Of a stretch of DNA of 64,000 nt, positions 60,501-64,000 are shown piece after piece; the first letter of the stretch is position 1; the number at the start of each line of letters is the position of its first letter. Source of the DNA: Cheilinus undulatus (lineage: Eukaryota > Chordata > Actinopteri > Labriformes > Labridae); the NCBI RefSeq assembly GCF_018320785.1, contig NC_054868.1, forward strand, positions 212,885 to 276,884, read 5' to 3'. The notes under the pieces are model-generated. The model ran no database searches. It was not told where the DNA came from and was given only the letters and a program-made list of their open reading frames with translations. Both the position numbers and the translations under genes were made by a program.

Positions 60501-61891
60501 GATCAATAAACCAATCACACAATCAACCAAATCAGCCGACCAACCAATCTGTCAGTTAACAAACCAGACAATCAATCAATAAACCATCCAGCTGACCTTC
60601 CTACCGATCAACCATCCAACCACTGAACCATTAAAAATGACCTACAAATCAATAAACCATCCAACCATCGAACACACAATAAATGAATCAACCAACCACC
60701 CAGTCAACATCCATCCAATCAATCCATCAGTCAATTAATAAATCCACGTCAACCAACCAACCTGCCTATCATTTCACCAATCAACTATCTGTCCATCCAA
60801 CCAACCCATCAACCAACCAACCAACCAGTCCACCAACCAACCAACAAACTAAACATCCAACCAGCCAACCCATCAACCAACCATTCCACCAATCCATCAA
60901 CCAACCAACCATTCCACTAGTCCACCAACCAACCAACCAAACATCCAACCAGCCAACCCATCAACCAACCATTCCACCAATCCATCAACCAACCAACCAT
61001 TCCACTAGTCCACCAACCAACCAACCAAACATCCAACCAGCCAACCCATCAACCAACCATTCCACCAATCCATCAACCAACCAACCATTCCACTAGTCCA
61101 CCAACCAACCAACCAAACATCCAACCAGCCAACCCATCAACCAACCATTCCACCAATCCATCAACCAACCAACCATTCCACTAGTCCACCAACCAACCAA
61201 CCAAACATCCAACCAGCCAACCCATCAACCAACCATTCCACCAATCCATCAACCAACCAACCATTCCACTAGTCCACCAACCAACCAACCAAACATCCAA
61301 CCAGCCAACCCATCAACCAACCATTCCACCAATCCATCAACCAACCAACCATTCCACTAGTCCACCAACCAACCAACCAAACATCCAACCAGCCAACCCA
61401 TCAACCAACCAACCAAACATCCAACCAGCCAACCAACCAACCAAACATCCAACCAGCCAACCCATCAACCAACCATTCCACCAATCCATCAACCAACCAA
61501 CCATTCCACTAGTCCACCAACCAACCAACCAACCAACCAACCAGCCAATCCATCAACCAACCAACCAACCAACCAACCAACCAACCATTCCACTAGTCCA
61601 CCAGCCATCCAACCAACCAGCTGTTCACCATCAGTGAGACACAAATAAACACGAGGACCAACAGCATCATGATGGTCTCTGGGTAGAGGATCTAACTGAT
61701 TCTGTGGTGGGGGTTTGGGTCAAGGTGTCTCACCTGCATCTGCCCAGCACAGCTGCTGATTGTCAGGGTCAAAGGTCAGACCATTTGGAAGCCCCAGCTC
61801 ATCCTTTACCAGCACGGTCCTGTCTGTCCCATCCATGTTGGACATCTCAATCTTTGGTCCGTCTCTGTTCCAGTCCGCCCAGAAGATCCGT
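57549..61891 (-). CDS. nid1: Nid1 (nidogen-1/entactin), last four coding exons (5' part outside window)
   Basis: Exons in transcript order 61891-61734, 60479-60356, 60053-59941, 57667-57549, phases all compatible; about 170 C-terminal residues and the stop. Nidogen-1 is a secreted basement-membrane protein linking laminin and collagen IV. The first two exons carry YWTD-type LDL-receptor class B beta-propeller repeats: [38 protein letters not shown], then [20 protein letters not shown]. The third has [14 protein letters not shown]. The last encodes a complete six-cysteine EGF-like module, [20 protein letters not shown] followed by FTCRCPD and SCEERNL, ending the protein as in human NID1. Linkage to tbce favours nid1 over nid2. 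Confidence 0.9.
57668..59940. other. nid1 last intron, with a hAT-like end
   Basis: Mostly unrecognised. At about 58660 the sequence GCAGTGGTTCTCAACTGGTG followed by GGTCAGGACCC is a hAT-Charlie-type terminus, but I could not find a matching opposite end. A poly-C tract lies at about 59410-59423. Confidence 0.45.
60580..61615. repeat. CCAACC-rich array with 88-bp higher-order unit, nid1 intron
   Basis: A CCAAC/CCAT-rich tetranucleotide-like field. From about 60880 it is organised in 88-bp units marked by ATTCCACTAGTCCACCAACC (starts at 60911, 60999, 61087 and onward), about six near-identical copies before the pattern loosens. Lies between nid1 exons 61891-61734 and 60479-60356. Confidence 0.9.
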
Positions 61892-61908
61892 CTGCAGCGC
61901 CATAACAA

Positions 61909-64000
61909 AACCAGTTAGACCAGCCTGAGACCATTATCACCAGTGAGACCAGTCTGAGACCATTATCACCAGTGAGACCAGTCTGAGACCATTATCACCA
62001 GTGAGACCAGTCTGAGACCATTATCACCAGTGAGACCAGTCTGAGACCATTATCACCAGTTAGACCAGCCTGAGACCATTATCACCAGTGAGACCAGTCT
62101 GAGACCATTATCACCAGTGAGACTAGTCTGAGACCATTATCACCAGTGAGACCAGTCTGAGACCATTATCACCAGTGAGACCAGTCTGAGACCATTATCA
62201 CCAGTTAGACCAGCCTGAGACCATTATCACCAGTGAGACCAGTCTGAGACCATTATCACCAGTGAGACCAGTCTGAGACCATTATCACCAGTTAGACCAG
62301 CCTGAGACCATTATCACCAGTGAGACTAGTCTGAGACCATTATCACCAGTGAGACCAGTCTGAGACCATTATCACCAGTTAGACCAGCCTGAGACCATTA
62401 TCACCAGTGAGACCAGTCTGAGACCATTATCACCAGTGAGACCAGTCTGAGACCATTATCACCAGTGAGACTAGTCTGAGACCATTATCACCAGTGAGAC
62501 CAGTCTGAGACCATTATCACCAGTGAGACCAGTCTGAGACCATTATCACCAGTGAGACTAGTCTGAGACCATTATCACCAGTGAGACCAGTCTGAGACCA
62601 TTATCACCAGTGAGACCAGTCTGAGACCATTATCACCAGTGAGACCAGTCTGAGACCATTATCACCAGTTAGACCAGCCTGAGACCATTATCACCAGTGA
62701 GACTAGTCTGAGACCATTATCACCAGTGAGACCAGTCTGAGACCATTATCACCAGTTAGACCAGCCTGAGACCATTATCACCAGTGAGACCAGTCTGAGA
62801 CCATTATCACCAGTGAGACCAGTCTGAGACCATTATCACCAGTGAGACCAGTCTGAGACCATTATCACCAGTGAGACCAGTCTGAGACCATTATCACCAG
62901 TTAGACCAGCCTGAGACCATTATCACCAGTGAGACTAGTCTGAGACCATTATCACCAGTGAGACCAGTCTGAGACCATTATCACCAGTTAGACCAGCCTG
63001 AGACCATTATCACCAGTGAGACCAGTCTGAGACAATTATCACCAGTTAGACCAGCCTGAGACCATTATCACCAGTGAGACCAGTCTGAGACCATTATCAC
63101 CAGTGAGACCAGTCTGAGACCATTATCACCAGTTAGACCAGCCTGAGACCATTATCACCAGTGAGACTAGTCTGAGACCATTATCACCAGTGAGACCAGT
63201 CTGAGACCATTATCACCAGTGAGACCAGTCTGAGACCATTATCACCAGTTAGACCAGCCTGAGACCATTATCACCAGTGAGACTAGTCTGAGACCATTAT
63301 CACCAGTGAGACCAGTCTGAGACCATTATCACCAGTTAGACCAGCCTGAGACCATTATCACCAGTGAGACCAGTCTGAGACCATTATCACCAGTGAGACC
63401 AGTCTGAGACCATTATCACCAGTGAGACCAGTCTGAGACCATTATCACCAGTGAGACCAGTCTGAGACCATTATCACCAGTGAGACTAGTCTGAGACCAT
63501 TATCACCAGTGAGACCAGTCTGAGACCATTATCACCAGTGAGACCAGTCTGAGACAATTATCACCAGTTAGACCAGCCTGAGACCATTATCACCAGTGAG
63601 ACCAGTCTGAGACCATTATCACCAGTGAGACCAGTCTGAGACCATTATCACCAGTTAGACCAGCCTGAGACCATTATCACCAGTGAGACTAGTCTGAGAC
63701 CATTATCACCAGTGAGACCAGTCTGAGACCATTATCACCAGTTAGACCAGCCTGAGACCATTATCACCAGTGAGACTAGTCTGAGACCATTATCACCAGT
63801 GAGACTAGCCTGAGACCATTATCACCAGTGAGACTAGTCTGAGACCATTATCACCAGTGAGACCAGTCTGAGACCATTATCACCAGTTAGACCAGCCTGA
63901 GACCATTATCACCAGTGAGACCAGTCTGAGACCATTATCACCAGTGAGACCAGTCTGAGACCATTATCACCAGTGAGACCAGTCTGAGACCATTATCACC
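61909..64000. repeat. 29-bp array, about 72 copies, runs off the window
   Basis: The unit AGACCAGTCTGAGACCATTA plus TCACCAGTG in strict 29-bp register. Three unit types (GTGAGACCAGTCTG, GTTAGACCAGCCTG, GTGAGACTAGTCTG) recur in repeated orders, plus two ACAATTATC variants in the same context (about 63034 and 63554). It lies in the nid1 intron upstream of exon 61891-61734, starting less than 20 nt from that exon's acceptor. Confidence 0.97.

Noticed and set aside
61909-64000. CRISPR array
   Set aside because: Repeats are contiguous 29-bp units without unique spacers, in a vertebrate intron with no cas genes. The same holds for the 20-, 28-, 32-, 33- and 34-bp arrays.

Overview
The window is nuclear DNA of a ray-finned (teleost) fish. 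Four genes with vertebrate exon/intron structure can be read: tomm20 (+, complete, 5 exons, 11320-15951), rbm34 (-, complete, 11 coding exons, 34708-20059), tbce (+, 16 confident coding exons plus one doubtful exon, 35611-48155) and the 3' end of nid1 (-, last 4 coding exons, 61891-57549; the rest lies beyond the window). TOMM20, RBM34, TBCE and NID1 also lie near each other on human 1q42, which supports the assignments. The teleost call rests on the protein variants and on fish-type repeats (hAT MITEs, Tc1 copies, a Tx1/L1-like LINE, L2/CR1-like tails). Genus was not determined.

Layout. 1-11.1 kb is intergenic: two minisatellites, a hAT-like MITE and a decayed LINE split by a 2.4 kb array. 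11.2-16.4 kb is tomm20 with a CpG/CCAAT promoter. 16.7-19.2 kb is a 20-bp satellite of about 128 units between the convergent ends of tomm20 and rbm34. 20-34.7 kb is rbm34, with introns full of transposons and arrays. 34.7-35.6 kb is a divergent rbm34/tbce promoter interval. 35.6-48.2 kb is tbce, with five array- or transposon-bearing introns. 48.2-54.4 kb is repeat-rich intergenic DNA. 54.4-61.9 kb is the nid1 3' UTR and last exons, and a 29-bp array runs off the end at 64000.

Roles. Tomm20 is the mitochondrial outer-membrane presequence receptor. Rbm34 is a two-RRM nucleolar RNA-binding protein. Tbce is the tubulin-folding cofactor acting on alpha-tubulin. Nidogen-1 is a basement-membrane linker. 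They are housekeeping/structural genes and not an operon-like system; the only shared control suggested is the rbm34/tbce promoter interval.

The striking property is tandem-repeat load: by my tally about 17-18 kb (over a quarter of the window) is minisatellite, in at least 15 arrays. Two tbce arrays begin exactly at an exon/intron junction and copy the authentic 5' splice site (7 and about 26 times). Several arrays lie inside or beside hAT-type elements. A hAT copy with a perfect 8-bp target duplication sits in the polypyrimidine tract of a tbce acceptor. No prokaryotic, viral or CRISPR system is present. All coordinates and splice sites were derived by eye from codon phase and GT/AG signals.
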